From Anaerolineae bacterium (lineage in GTDB: Bacteria; Chloroflexota; Anaerolineae; Anaerolineales; Villigracilaceae), in assembly GCA_022013685.1 (NCBI GenBank), contig JAKLPV010000024.1:37439-101438 (forward strand): a stretch of 64,000 bases of DNA, given 5' to 3'. The notes beneath the pieces were generated by a model that ran no database searches, was not told where the DNA came from, and worked only from the letters and a program-made list of their open reading frames with translations. The position numbers and the translations under genes are program-made. Shown here in pieces: positions 52,408 through 61,981 of the stretch. Position 1 is the stretch's first letter. Every line of letters begins with the position of its first letter.

Positions 52408-53002
52408 ATCTCCATTTTGGAAACTGGTTTCGTAGTAAGGAAAGATGCCGATTCCACACTGCCGGGCCTGTGACCGCGAGCGGATTGATTTGCACCTTGC
52501 GTTTCCCATCAAGATCGTATTCACTGTATCCCCAACTGAAACCGGCCAGTCGTGAAATGGCAAAATTATTTGTCCGGCTCGGCATGGTAACCAGGAAGGT
52601 ATCGGCGACCCACTCCAGTTTGGCGAGGCCGTTCAGGTTGTTGCAGGGGGCATCGAAAATCTCAGCTGGGAAGCCAAACGCAAAAAACGGGACACCTAAT
52701 TCTTCCAGGGTAGGGTGCGCATCCAGGCTGGGAACAACATCCGCCGCTTCAAGCGCGTCCAGCGCAGCAAATTCCCACCGGGTAACCAGCTGAATCCAGG
52801 CACAGGCTGTGGCATAGCCTGTACCTTCGTATGATTGGATGTGGGCGCGCATGGTCGGGTAGCCGATGCACATCTCAACATCGAAGCTGTTTCCGGCAAA
52901 CAGGTCAAAACCAGATTTTGCCGCGCTTTGGTTGGCTTCGTATTCGACTTCCAGGATGCCAGGCTTGCGGTTTAGAACAAAGGCAATGTTCACAATACCC
53001 AT
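52391..53002 (-). CDS. Conserved hypothetical protein
   Basis: 203 aa, not recognised. It is soluble, without signal or membrane segments, rich in aromatic residues (WIQLVTRWEFAAL, FFAFGFPAEIFDAPCNNLNG, FSWGYSEYD) and ends in a basic tail. The start ATG 53002 lies 22 nt after the methyltransferase stop. Compact beta-rich folding is likely. Overlap with the downstream gene by 17 nt supports it as a real member of the operon. Confidence 0.55.
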   Translation of the reverse strand: MGIVNIAFVLNRKPGILEVEYEANQSAAKSGFDLFAGNSFDVEMCIGYPTMRAHIQSYEGTGYATACAWIQLVTRWEFAALDALEAADVVPSLDAHPTLEELGVPFFAFGFPAEIFDAPCNNLNGLAKLEWVADTFLVTMPSRTNNFAISRLAGFSWGYSEYDLDGKRKVQINPLAVTGPAVWNRHLSLLRNQFPKWRYDESN

Positions 53003-53024
53003 TTCAGCCTCCAGTTATTCCACG

Positions 53025-53867
53025 CTATGAATTTTTCTGCGCTACAAGCCCGATCCACTCTGTGTCATCGGTGAAAGGAGTACCAAGCAGATCGTTCCAG
53101 ACGCTTTGTACCCCAAAACCGGCCTGCTCCAGCTCAGCGGTAATGGCTACACGATCATAATCCTGAAACCAATTGCGATAGACCGAGACTTTATCGTCTA
53201 CTTCAATGACAATCGCTTGATCGAGAAAAATGGATTGTTCGGGATAATCGAAGCCTTCTTCCAATACAAGGTGCGGCCCCGGCTTCCAAAATCCTGTTTC
53301 GGCTGCGTACCAGCCGTTGCGGCCGCCATCCTTCTGACGATGAATCCGGGTGGTAACGTCCAGCACAAAATGGCCGCCGGGCTTGAGGGCGCGGCGCACG
53401 TTACCCAGCAAGGTCCGGCGCTGGTCGGACGAGAGCGGGCACAGGTCGCCGTAAATCAACAGCGCAGCATCATATTGGGCATCATCCGTCAGGGTCAGGT
53501 AGTCCTGGTAACGGTAGCAAATATCAAGCAGGTGTTCAGCGGCAACCTGCGTGGCGTATTCAATCGAGCGCCGGGAATAGTCAACGCCCGTGACCCGCAG
53601 GCCTTTTTCGGCCAGGCGCGCCGCGTACAGTCCAGGACCACAGCCAAGGTCGAGTATGCTGTCGCCGGGATGAAGTCCGAGCGTGGCGACCAACCAATCC
53701 ACAGAGCGCTGGATGGTTTCCGGGCGGCGGCTGGCAACGTCGTTCTCTGGGTTGAGATGCCATTTCAGCATCTGCGCCGAAATATGCGGGTCATTCCAGA
53801 ACAGCGGTTCGCCAGGGGTAAAGGGTTCGGGTTTTTGCTGCAGTTGCAGTACCAGGTTAAGATTCAT
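53025..53867 (-). CDS. Class I SAM-dependent methyltransferase
   Basis: 280 aa, AAGGATGAT before ATG 53867. Motif I SILDLGCGPGLYAARLAEKG near residue 68, motif II VTGVDYSRRSIEYA, then YGDLCPLSSDQRR and LKPGGHFVLDVTTR. The N-terminal 60 residues (HISAQMLKWHLNPENDVASRR) recur in chloroflexal and actinobacterial small-molecule methyltransferases. Substrate unknown. Confidence 0.85.
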   Translation of the reverse strand: MNLNLVLQLQQKPEPFTPGEPLFWNDPHISAQMLKWHLNPENDVASRRPETIQRSVDWLVATLGLHPGDSILDLGCGPGLYAARLAEKGLRVTGVDYSRRSIEYATQVAAEHLLDICYRYQDYLTLTDDAQYDAALLIYGDLCPLSSDQRRTLLGNVRRALKPGGHFVLDVTTRIHRQKDGGRNGWYAAETGFWKPGPHLVLEEGFDYPEQSIFLDQAIVIEVDDKVSVYRNWFQDYDRVAITAELEQAGFGVQSVWNDLLGTPFTDDTEWIGLVAQKNS

Positions 53868-53887
53868 ATCATCCTTCTTTCAATTTG

Positions 53888-54676
53888 TTATTGTTCGGTC
53901 AACTCATCCAAGACCGCCCGACCTTCGATGAATTCCTTCAAAGTCTGGGCAAAACGGGCGGCAGGTGCCCCGTCCACGAGATCGTGATCAAAGCTGATGG
54001 TCACGCACAGCACCTGGCGGTTTTCGAGTTGGCCGTTGACCAGGGCTGGCCGTTTGGCGATACCACCCAGGGTAATCTGGAGCGTGTGATTGGAAACCGG
54101 AAGGCCCCAGCCGCCGCCCGAGCCGAACATACCCACCGAGGTTAGCGCCACCGTACCGTTCATTTCCTTCAACCAGTGTGGACTTCGGAACAGCAACCGC
54201 AAAACGAAGCGCCGCAGAAAGCCGGGCAGCAACACAAACCAATCGATAAACTTCGCTTCGCGCCCTTGCGGGTTATCATGGAAAGCCCGAATTTCGGCAT
54301 GAATGGCATGCGGGCTTTTCTTATTCACGGCGCGCAGGATGTGCGGGCGGATGATTTTCTGACCATCCACGTCTACCTCGAACATGGTGTTGACGTCCAC
54401 CTCGTCAAACAGGACAATTTTTTCGCCCCAGGCGCGGCATGCCTGGATGGGTTTGTGCCGCTCCACTGCCCGCCCCACACAAGCCACTACAAAGGCCATG
54501 AACGAGAGTCCCTCGCCGGTATGGGCACGGTACTGGCGGATGGCCCGGCGCGCATCGGTCACATCCATCTCGAATAGGCCATGAACGAGGTGCTTCTCGC
54601 GACCCAGCCGCCCGCCATCTTCCATCAAGCGGCGGATTTTTGGGAAAGGAAGAACTTCATAATTTGTATTGGTCAT
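53888..54676 (-). CDS. Stand-alone 2-oxoacid dehydrogenase acyltransferase-like protein
   Basis: 262 aa. It resembles only the catalytic domain of E2 acyltransferases or chloramphenicol acetyltransferase: the active-site motif SFDHDLVDGAPAARFAQTLKEFIE (H-x3-D-G) is near residue 230, and FMAFVVACVGRAVERHKPIQACR near 60. There is no lipoyl or E1/E3-binding domain, so it is not a pyruvate dehydrogenase part. A free acyltransferase is likely. The glycosyltransferase gene ends 2 nt before it. Confidence 0.75.
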   Translation of the reverse strand: MTNTNYEVLPFPKIRRLMEDGGRLGREKHLVHGLFEMDVTDARRAIRQYRAHTGEGLSFMAFVVACVGRAVERHKPIQACRAWGEKIVLFDEVDVNTMFEVDVDGQKIIRPHILRAVNKKSPHAIHAEIRAFHDNPQGREAKFIDWFVLLPGFLRRFVLRLLFRSPHWLKEMNGTVALTSVGMFGSGGGWGLPVSNHTLQITLGGIAKRPALVNGQLENRQVLCVTISFDHDLVDGAPAARFAQTLKEFIEGRAVLDELTEQ

Positions 54677-54678
54677 CT

Positions 54679-55938
54679 TTAGACTCCCAAGTGTTGGCGG
54701 ATGATTGCAACGGCGGTCTGTACGCCACTTTCAGAGCGGATGGAGCGCCCAAGCGCTTCCACCCGCTCGCGCATGGTCGGATCGCTGACTACCCTGTCAA
54801 TCGCTACCGCTAAACGGGCGGATGTTAACCGCTTGGCGGGGATTGGCTCCAGGCCAGCGCCCAAGGCCTGGATGCGCTTGCCCCAGAAAAGTTGGTCCAC
54901 AATAAACGGGACAATCACGCAGGGCTTCCCGGCGCGCAGACCCTCGGCGGTCGTCCCTGCGCCGCCATGATGGACAACTACAGACATGCGCGGGAACAGC
55001 CAGCTGTGCGGCGCTTGTTTCAGGTTAAAGACCTTTTCGGGCACATCCAACGCATTCATTCCACCCCAGCCGGTCGCCAGGATGCCGCGCCGTCCGCTGC
55101 GCGCCAGGGCCTCCAGCACAATCCCGGTAAAACGGCGCGGATCCCGCCCGGCCATGCTCCCAAATCCGATGTAAACTGGCGGCTCGCCTTGTGCAAGGAA
55201 GGCTTGCAGGTCAGCGGGAGGCTGCCAGTTAGTTTGCGCTTTGTCGAACCAGTAGCCGGTGATGTCGACATTGCCCGGCCAATCCTGCGGGCGGCGAATT
55301 ACCGCTGGGCTGTAAGCGCCAAGCAAGGGGACGGAAGTCAAGGTGCGGTAAAAGTCCGCGCCACGCAGAGGCCGCAAACCAAAGCGCTGGCGGAACTCGT
55401 TGACAAAAGGCCGGTACCACTGCCAGATGACTTCCAGCATGGCAAACCCCGACAGGCGATTGTGCCACAGGCCCAAATTCTTTTGGATGGGCCAGCCGGG
55501 GGCGGGAAAATCTCTGGTTGGCAGCACCGGCGTCGGCTCGACCAGCACGAGCGGGATGCCGCGTATCTCGGCGATGGTCGCGCCCAGCGGAGCAAAGACG
55601 GCCAGGGTAATCAGGGCATCGGCATGGCGGCAGGCTTCCAGGGCGTCTTCCGCCATTTGCAGCGCAACCGGCCCGAGCATTTTCCGCATGGCAAGGATGG
55701 ATTGGATAGGATTTGCCCCGCCCGATTGCATGTACTTTTGCCCGGTCTCGCCCGCCATGATTTGCTGCACATCCCCGCGCAGTGGGTGAAAAGGTATTCC
55801 CGCGTTATGGGACAAATCGACAAAATTCTGCGGGGCCGCCAGGAGTACTTCCAGCCCGGACTTTTGCAAACCTTGGGCCAGCCTGATACAAGGCTGGATG
55901 TCGCCTTGAGAGCCAGCGGCAAAAATGGTAATGCACAT
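54679..55938 (-). CDS. UGT/macrolide-type glycosyltransferase
   Basis: 419 aa, GT-B fold. N-terminal ITIFAAGSQGDIQPCIRLAQGLQKSG is the acceptor domain start; the donor-binding C-terminal domain has YIGFGSMAGRDPRRF and the signature HHGGAGTTAEGLRAGKPCVIVPFIVDQLFWGKRI near 330. Relatives glycosylate sterols, macrolides or lipids. With neighbouring methyl- and acyltransferases it may modify a small molecule. Substrate cannot be read. Confidence 0.87.
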   Translation of the reverse strand: MCITIFAAGSQGDIQPCIRLAQGLQKSGLEVLLAAPQNFVDLSHNAGIPFHPLRGDVQQIMAGETGQKYMQSGGANPIQSILAMRKMLGPVALQMAEDALEACRHADALITLAVFAPLGATIAEIRGIPLVLVEPTPVLPTRDFPAPGWPIQKNLGLWHNRLSGFAMLEVIWQWYRPFVNEFRQRFGLRPLRGADFYRTLTSVPLLGAYSPAVIRRPQDWPGNVDITGYWFDKAQTNWQPPADLQAFLAQGEPPVYIGFGSMAGRDPRRFTGIVLEALARSGRRGILATGWGGMNALDVPEKVFNLKQAPHSWLFPRMSVVVHHGGAGTTAEGLRAGKPCVIVPFIVDQLFWGKRIQALGAGLEPIPAKRLTSARLAVAIDRVVSDPTMRERVEALGRSIRSESGVQTAVAIIRQHLGV

Positions 55939-55959
55939 TTCCGCATCTCCTGTTATGAA

Positions 55960-56508
55960 CTATCGGTTCACTTCGGACTTCAACAGGGCATACACAAAGG
56001 TATCTGTCCAAAGCGGTTCGCCCTGAAGATTTTTGCAAAAGTAGATATTCTGTCGCAGCAATCCCTCGCGCCGGAAACCGACTTTTTCGAGCAGTTTCCA
56101 GGATGCGATATTTTGCGGATTGCAATGTGCAACGATGCGATGGATGTCCCCATCGGCGAAACGCTGCCTGACCAACGCGCCGACTGCTTCGGTCATATAT
56201 CCCTGCCGTTGATATTGCGGGCTAAGGATGTAGCCCAGTTCCCAGGTTTGCAGGTGGGTCGGGTCGGTTTGTTTAAAGTAGACTTGCCCGATGACCCTGA
56301 CGGTTTCTCGCAGTTCAATCGCCCAAAAATCAGGCGAGTTGGCAAGTTCGCCGACCATCTTGCGCGCTTGTTCCAGGTTGATTGGCTCTCCCGGCTCAAA
56401 CTGGTAAATCTGCTCATTTGAGAGATAAGAATACAAATCTTCGTTGTCTGTAGGGCGAAAGGCGCGCAGGATTAATCTGGGAGATGAAATGGGTGGCGTG
56501 TTTGACAT
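55960..56508 (-). CDS. GNAT family N-acetyltransferase (RimJ/RimL type)
   Basis: 182 aa. Pattern: SSPRLILRAFRPTDNEDLYSYL, LGYILSPQYQRQGYMTEAVGALV with the acetyl-CoA motif (Q-x-x-G-Y) near 100, and ENIASWKLLEKVGF-like NIASWKLLEKVGFRREG near 135. Such proteins acetylate ribosomal proteins or small amines; the target is unknown. Confidence 0.88.
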   Translation of the reverse strand: MSNTPPISSPRLILRAFRPTDNEDLYSYLSNEQIYQFEPGEPINLEQARKMVGELANSPDFWAIELRETVRVIGQVYFKQTDPTHLQTWELGYILSPQYQRQGYMTEAVGALVRQRFADGDIHRIVAHCNPQNIASWKLLEKVGFRREGLLRQNIYFCKNLQGEPLWTDTFVYALLKSEVNR

Positions 56509-56535
56509 GGGAACATTATCCTTTGGCTGAAAATA

Positions 56536-57300
56536 TCAGCCAAAAATGAAATATAGAATCAAACCGATGGCGACGATGACCGCATTGAGCAGGTTATGGG
56601 CCAGGATGGGACCAAGCAAGCTGCGGGTTTTAACGAACAGATAGGCATAGAAAGAGCCGAACGTAAAAACGGTCAATTGCTGGAGCGGGTTGAAGTGCGT
56701 CACCCGCAGCGGGTCAAAGGCGATGTTGATGTGCGCGAGCATGAAAATCAGGGTGGCGATACCGCCTGCCAGTAATGCGTTGGTCTTATCAGCCAGCTCG
56801 GAGCGTTTGCCGTACAGGAGCAGGGGCGTCATCACCAGTGCGCGGAACAGGATTTCTTCGCTCGTACCGGAGATCAGGATTTGGAAGGCAAAGTAGCCGC
56901 CGAAATTCCAGGCCGTCAGCGGGAAGTGAAACGCCGCCGATGTATCGCCAAAGACCATCAGCAAAACGCCGATACTACCCTGCAAAAAGAACCAGAACAG
57001 GCTGAACTGCAAGACCAGCCGAACCGCATAGCGCCATTCGTTCAGATTGAAGCCAAAGTCTTTGGGCGAAATGCGGAACATCCGCGCCAGCAGTAGGATG
57101 GCAAACAGGGCAAACAATCCTTGCAGCGCGTGATGCAATGAGATGTACAGGAAACTGCCATCCGGGTCGAAAGCGCGCAGAGATTGGTAAACGGGTTGCG
57201 CCAGCAGGAAGGCAACTTCGCTTATCAAGCGGGTCAGGAATAAGAATACCAGGCCAAGTAGAGCAATTTTCCCGACCGTTTGCCAGTTTTGTTTTGTCAT
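56536..57300 (-). CDS. CPBP family intramembrane metalloprotease
   Basis: 254 aa, about seven membrane segments. Motif GTSEEILFRALVMTPLLL near residue 145 gives the Glu-Glu...Arg site, and FMLAHINIAFDP near 193 and GPILAHNLLN near 237 the histidines. Second intact CPBP gene of the operon, clearly distinct in sequence from the other two. Confidence 0.85.
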   Translation of the reverse strand: MTKQNWQTVGKIALLGLVFLFLTRLISEVAFLLAQPVYQSLRAFDPDGSFLYISLHHALQGLFALFAILLLARMFRISPKDFGFNLNEWRYAVRLVLQFSLFWFFLQGSIGVLLMVFGDTSAAFHFPLTAWNFGGYFAFQILISGTSEEILFRALVMTPLLLYGKRSELADKTNALLAGGIATLIFMLAHINIAFDPLRVTHFNPLQQLTVFTFGSFYAYLFVKTRSLLGPILAHNLLNAVIVAIGLILYFIFG

Positions 57301-57310
57301 TGTGTTATTC

Positions 57311-58159
57311 CTATTCCTTGACGTGCTTCAGCAGGATAACCGTCATCACCACCCCTGCAAGTGCCATGCCGGGGAAAATCACCAGTTCGACCACGCTGAC
57401 CGGCACACCGACCCGCGCCATGTTGAAACCCATAAGGCTGACGGCGATACCCAGGGTCATGAATTTGGTCAGCCCGACCGAAGCCAGCAGGTAGCCCCAG
57501 GGCTGTCGGCGCAGAAGCAGGATGCCAGACAGGATACAGACCGGGACAATCAGTCCCAAATCCATGGCCTGGATGAACATGCTGGTGGTGTTTTCAAGGG
57601 CGGGAGCTGCGTCTGATGAGAAGGTGGCGGCGATGCGTCCCAGCCAGGCCAACGAGAGAAAGGCGGCAGCAAAGAACAGCAATCCAGCGATCCAGCCACG
57701 CGGTAGGTTGTCGGAGAAGTGCGCGGGTAACCCATTAATGTCAAACGACATCACCACCAGCACAAAGGCGAACAAACTCAGGCTGAACAGGGCCACATAG
57801 ATCAGGAACAGGGCGTTGAAGTGCGCGCCAAATGCCATCGTGATATAGGTATACAGGATGAAACCCAGCGTGCCCGCCAGCAGCAGCCGCCCGCGCAGGG
57901 AGCCGCGTAAGGTCAGCCAAAAGGAAACTGCCAGCAAGGGCAGGCCGAGCACCAGCGTTACCAGGTCATTGGCCTGCATCTGAGCAACGGAACTAACCGT
58001 ATCCCAATAATACAGGCCGCGGGCGTTGATGGTCACTTCTTCGCCGCGGAAAGTGATCAGCGGGTAGGGTATACCTTCTGCAGGCCACAAACCAGCCAGG
58101 GCGGCGGCCAGGGTCAGAACAAAAACCAGAGGGATGAGCCATCTCAGAACAGGGTTCAT
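57311..58159 (-). CDS. Hypothetical integral membrane protein
   Basis: 282 aa with seven or eight predicted membrane segments (for example LVTLVLGLPLLAVSFWL, FILYTYITMAFGAHFNALFLIYVALFSL and the C-terminal VVELVIFPGMALAGVVMTVILL). The first loop (AEGIPYPLITFRGEEVTINARGLYYWDTVS) is outside. No family is known to me. It lies 2 nt after a GNAT gene. Confidence 0.6.
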   Translation of the reverse strand: MNPVLRWLIPLVFVLTLAAALAGLWPAEGIPYPLITFRGEEVTINARGLYYWDTVSSVAQMQANDLVTLVLGLPLLAVSFWLTLRGSLRGRLLLAGTLGFILYTYITMAFGAHFNALFLIYVALFSLSLFAFVLVVMSFDINGLPAHFSDNLPRGWIAGLLFFAAAFLSLAWLGRIAATFSSDAAPALENTTSMFIQAMDLGLIVPVCILSGILLLRRQPWGYLLASVGLTKFMTLGIAVSLMGFNMARVGVPVSVVELVIFPGMALAGVVMTVILLKHVKE

Positions 58160-58161
58160 TT

Positions 58162-59082
58162 TTATTCTCCTAAATTAAGCTTGTAAAAAAAGCGGGCAAA
58201 TTCGTTGACATGCCCCAGCTTCCCATACAAATGAGTGGTCTTATCATCCCATCCAGTGATGTAGGCAGTAGCGATGTGATTTTCATGTAGAACGCGCAGA
58301 CAGGATCGGAGCACCATTTGCGAATAGCCCTTGTTGCGGTGTTCAGCATGAGTGCATACTCTTTCGATTTCAGCTGTGTTGTTAACCCAGTCAATAAATG
58401 CTTCACATCCCGATAGATGGGAGCCTGAGTTATCAGTCAAAACAAAATCAAACCGGGCATCATAGATCGGGCTGGTTCGAGTATAAGCACGGATAGCATC
58501 GTCGGCCTGCTGATCAATGGTGTGATGGGGCCAGGCACTTTGCCGCAATAGCGTCTGGTTATTGTAATTCTTGTTTTCCGCCAGGCTCTGAAAGCTGAAA
58601 GGAGCGGCTGGATATGGGTGATCACAGAACAGCGAAGTACCGAAGATGCGGACCATTTCAATATCGCCGGTTCTTTGATAGCCAGCCTGCTCAAGCGCAG
58701 TAATGCGGCTCAGATGAGTTTCTACAGCACAGGTGATTAATGCACTATGTTGCTTACCCCATTCAGAACCAGCCCACATGAGCATCTCAGGGTAGAGATG
58801 GTTATATTCTTCCAGCACGATAATGTCGAATTGCTCGTTGAACTCTTCAGAAATAATGAACCCAACCAGTTCATCGTAGTAGTTGAACCACAGATGCGCC
58901 GCACCGGCATAATTGCCGGGAAAACGCCGTTTGAAATTGGCCAGGTTGTATTTCCAATCCACGAGCCGGGCAATGTGCCAAACAAATGACTCGCGTTTGC
59001 TGGCATTGTCACGCACAAGCAGGGCGCACATGTGCTTGAAGTCTGAGCTCTCATAAACAAAGGGACGGTGATGGGTTTTCAT
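58162..59082 (-). CDS. GNAT family acetyltransferase with N-terminal extension
   Basis: 306 aa. The C-terminal 100 residues carry the acetyl-CoA motif (RVCTHAEHRNKGYSQMVLRSCL near 245) and end TTHLYGKLGHVNEF. The N-terminal 190 residues also look GNAT-like (LWFNYYDELVGFII), so it may be a double-GNAT protein with only the second half keeping the motif. Target unknown. Confidence 0.78.
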   Translation of the reverse strand: MKTHHRPFVYESSDFKHMCALLVRDNASKRESFVWHIARLVDWKYNLANFKRRFPGNYAGAAHLWFNYYDELVGFIISEEFNEQFDIIVLEEYNHLYPEMLMWAGSEWGKQHSALITCAVETHLSRITALEQAGYQRTGDIEMVRIFGTSLFCDHPYPAAPFSFQSLAENKNYNNQTLLRQSAWPHHTIDQQADDAIRAYTRTSPIYDARFDFVLTDNSGSHLSGCEAFIDWVNNTAEIERVCTHAEHRNKGYSQMVLRSCLRVLHENHIATAYITGWDDKTTHLYGKLGHVNEFARFFYKLNLGE

Positions 59083-59217
59083 GGTGCTCCTGTTACTTTT
59101 CGAGAATATAGGCCAATAGGCCTTTTATCTGAATTATAGCCAATGCCGCCAGCACGGCAGGGCTGCCAATTGCCCAACACTCCCCACCATGCTTTGAACT
59201 GCGCTATTTTGCCCAAT
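59083..59217 (-). promoter_or_regulatory. Largest gap in the long operon; possible internal promoter
   Basis: 135 bp between two minus-strand genes. A perfect minus-strand TATAAT is at 59133-59138, without a good -35. A short inverted repeat (GGCCAATAGGCC) is at 59111-59122. Otherwise no coding trace is seen. Confidence 0.35.
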
Positions 59218-59967
59218 TTAAGCCTGCCCGATATAAAACACATAACCATACCAGGCCGAATACTGGCGATACAACTCGATTTCGGCGTATTCCAAATCCA
59301 GCACGGCTTGGGCTTCGGGATTGTTTGGGTATTTTTCGCGCAGCGACTTGATGCGGACAGCCATCGGATGGTAGTAATTATCCCACCAGTCGCTTTCGGG
59401 CAAAGTGAAATGACCGAGAGAACGATAACCTGCGGATGCCAGATGTGCCAAGTTTTCTTCGACCGTTGCCATGCCAGGGTAGGCTTTACCCCAGAACTTG
59501 CGGGCGGATTCGGGCGGGTTTGGTTTGAGCCAGGAAATTTCAGTCACAGCGACAAATCCGCCCGGTTTGAGCAATTTCCGCCACTCGCGCAAGCCGCGCT
59601 CGAAGCCGATGATGTAGATTGCGCCCTCGGACCAGAGCAGGTCAAAGGGCTGGTCAAAATTCAAGTCGAACATTGAAGCGTTCAAAGGATGGACGCGCTC
59701 CGCCACCCCGGCCTGGGCGGCACGACGGGCGAGATCGTCGAGAAAAGGCTGGTGGGTATCTGCAGCGGTGACATCGGCTTGGGTGGCACGCGCCAGAGCA
59801 ACCGACTGCGCGCCGGGGCCGCAGCCGATATCGAGGATACGTGCAGAAGCAGGCAGGCCGGGAAGCATGGACAGCGCCCGCAAGGTTGATGCGTCGCTGC
59901 CGGGGGCTTCGCGCGGCAGGTCGCGGTGGACTTGCCAGAAAATTTCGTGGTTGAGATTGTCGGTCAT
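59218..59967 (-). CDS. Class I SAM-dependent methyltransferase
   Basis: 249 aa, AGGAGA before ATG 59967. Motif I ARILDIGCGPGAQSVALARAT near 40, motif II VTAADTHQPFLDDL, motif IV DLLWSEGAIYIIGF and motif VI LKPGGFVAVTEISWL. It resembles the ubiE/biotin-type small-molecule methyltransferases. Not closely related to the methyltransferase at 53025. Confidence 0.86.
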   Translation of the reverse strand: MTDNLNHEIFWQVHRDLPREAPGSDASTLRALSMLPGLPASARILDIGCGPGAQSVALARATQADVTAADTHQPFLDDLARRAAQAGVAERVHPLNASMFDLNFDQPFDLLWSEGAIYIIGFERGLREWRKLLKPGGFVAVTEISWLKPNPPESARKFWGKAYPGMATVEENLAHLASAGYRSLGHFTLPESDWWDNYYHPMAVRIKSLREKYPNNPEAQAVLDLEYAEIELYRQYSAWYGYVFYIGQA

Positions 59968-59984
59968 GAGATTCTCCTGAATTT

Positions 59985-61121
59985 TTATCTTTTATCTGCG
60001 AGCGAATTTGTCCTGTTCAGCACATCTTCCAACAGGATTTTCTGTGCTTTTTCGGGTTCTTCAAATATGGGCGAGTGCGCAGAATTCTCAAACGTATAAA
60101 ACCCTTTCAGCGGCGTCGTATTGAGTTTATCAAAATAAGCCCTGGCCAGCGGGTATGCGCAGGTGTAATCGTATTGGCCGTGAAAGAAATAGACCGGGAT
60201 TGCCAGTTCTGTCACCTGCTGGCTCAAATCGGTGGTCAGCATTGTCTCCCACAGGCTGAAATCACGCGAACGGGAGTAAATCTTGCCGTGCCACAGATTG
60301 ACCTTCTCTGCCAGCGTGTACTCCCTGAATTGCCAGGATGGCAGGAAAATGCCAGTGATAACCGACTTCATCTCATGGGTGGTGCCGATGCCCAAATCGT
60401 GCATGTATTCATCGCGCAGCGCATCGTAGGCAGCCGGGAGCGGGACTGTCATGGTCGGCGGCGCAGCTTCCAGCTTGCGCAGAATGCGCAGATTTCCGTT
60501 ATTTCTGTACTGTTCAAGAGCATATTCATACGCCAGTTGTTCCGACTGAAGTTGATATGAAATCTGCCCCATGCCAATGTAGGCGTAATACAGCTCGGGT
60601 GCTTGGGCTGCAGCCTGGATACCAATGGTACTGCCCCATGAGTGCCCCATCAGGTAGATTTTTTCTTTGCCGAAGCGTTTGAGCAGGTAGCGGGTCACCT
60701 CGATGGTATCGGCGATAAATTGCTCTGCTGTCATCGTTTCTGACGAAATATCGAGGCTGTAGGAAAGGCCTGCCCCGCGCTGCTCCCACCAGACCACCGT
60801 AAAATGATCTTCGAGACCAGTCGGATAGCGTTGGGTCAGCCAGTATTCCGGCATCCCGGGACCGCCATGCACGAAAAGAAGCACCGGATGTTGGATGTTC
60901 CTGCTCTTGATGAACATACCCTGTGCCACACCGTTGATTTGGATATGGATTTTCTCTGAAAGACTATCTACGAGCGGCTGTCCGGTTTCATCAAGAAAGG
61001 ACTGTGGCCGACCGGGACTCCAGGCCAACAGGATACCCAGCAAAACAAGGCTTATTGCCATGAGAAAGCCGAGGGCTGTCCAGATCATATTTATCATCTT
61101 TTGTAATTTGAACCGGAACAT
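59985..61121 (-). CDS. Membrane-anchored alpha/beta hydrolase (S33 family-like)
   Basis: 378 aa from ATG 61121 (AGGAAAG upstream), overlapping the CPBP gene by 28 nt. One N-terminal membrane anchor (MIWTALGFLMAISLVLLGILLAW), then HPVLLFVHGGPGMPEYWLTQRY, VVWWEQRGAGLSYS, the nucleophile elbow LMGHSWGSTIG near 170, and a late YFFHGQYDYTCAYP for the Asp; His lies in FENSAHSPIFEEPEK. This is the proline iminopeptidase-type pattern. It acts outside the membrane. Confidence 0.85.
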   Translation of the reverse strand: MFRFKLQKMINMIWTALGFLMAISLVLLGILLAWSPGRPQSFLDETGQPLVDSLSEKIHIQINGVAQGMFIKSRNIQHPVLLFVHGGPGMPEYWLTQRYPTGLEDHFTVVWWEQRGAGLSYSLDISSETMTAEQFIADTIEVTRYLLKRFGKEKIYLMGHSWGSTIGIQAAAQAPELYYAYIGMGQISYQLQSEQLAYEYALEQYRNNGNLRILRKLEAAPPTMTVPLPAAYDALRDEYMHDLGIGTTHEMKSVITGIFLPSWQFREYTLAEKVNLWHGKIYSRSRDFSLWETMLTTDLSQQVTELAIPVYFFHGQYDYTCAYPLARAYFDKLNTTPLKGFYTFENSAHSPIFEEPEKAQKILLEDVLNRTNSLADKR

Positions 61122-61969
61122 GTTTCTTTCCTGTCGAACCGCAGCGATGACCAATCCGCTTTCCAAAGCAGGAAAGCGCCAAAAATCAACGTGGCAACCA
61201 TCTCCCAAATGCTGACCAACGGGCCAAACCCGATTCCGCGCTGGAGGGCATCACGGACTTCATCATAGGCAGAGTGATAAACACTGGCCACCGCCAAACT
61301 CTGGCTGGCCGTCCAGACATAGGCGAACAAGGTGGCATTCATCATGGCCGGGAGCAGGCTGACGAGCATCGTTACTGCCACCGAAAGCCAGGGGTTGGCA
61401 TCCGCCCCTTCTACCTGTGAGCCGATTTTGACCAGGGCCGGGATATGCCATGCCCACCAGATGAAAGCATGAATGAGCAAGGCTTTGCGAAGACTGTGCC
61501 TTTGCGCCAGTCGCGGCAACAGGTAGGCGCGCCAGCCAAATTCCTCGCCGAAACCGGGTACGATGGTCAGGATAAAACTGGTCAGAAAACTACCCAGGAT
61601 GGCCCCGGCACAAACATCCGCAGGCAGACTGTGCAGACCAAACAGGTTTTCAAGCAGGACAGGCGCGCCAAAGATGAACAGCGCCAGGCCAAAAACCGCC
61701 AGGTAATGCTTTGGCTTGCCCCAGCGCCAGCCCATTTTTTTGAATCCATCGCGGAAGACCCAGCGCCCGGCGATGAACGTGCCAACCGTAACCATCACCA
61801 TCGAGAGTGAACTGAGCAGGTAGCCGCTGGTCGGGTTGTTGCCCCACAGGGCATAAGCGATTTGCGGCGGCCACGAAAGGGCAAACACAATCAACAGGTA
61901 GATGCCGAGTGAAAACGGTCGTTGGTTTTGTTTTTGTGAAACGGAAGCAGTTTGCAGGGTGGTGGCCAT
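61094..61969 (-). CDS. CPBP family intramembrane metalloprotease
   Basis: 291 aa, eight membrane segments. Motif GFGEEFGWRAYLLPRL near 140 (Glu-Glu...Arg) and HAFIWWAWHIPAL near 165 with conserved His residues. This EEFGWR subtype is common in Chloroflexota and Firmicutes. Third intact CPBP gene of the operon, between two alpha/beta hydrolases. Confidence 0.87.
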   Translation of the reverse strand: MATTLQTASVSQKQNQRPFSLGIYLLIVFALSWPPQIAYALWGNNPTSGYLLSSLSMVMVTVGTFIAGRWVFRDGFKKMGWRWGKPKHYLAVFGLALFIFGAPVLLENLFGLHSLPADVCAGAILGSFLTSFILTIVPGFGEEFGWRAYLLPRLAQRHSLRKALLIHAFIWWAWHIPALVKIGSQVEGADANPWLSVAVTMLVSLLPAMMNATLFAYVWTASQSLAVASVYHSAYDEVRDALQRGIGFGPLVSIWEMVATLIFGAFLLWKADWSSLRFDRKETCSGSNYKR

Positions 61970-61981
61970 GGAATTCTCCAG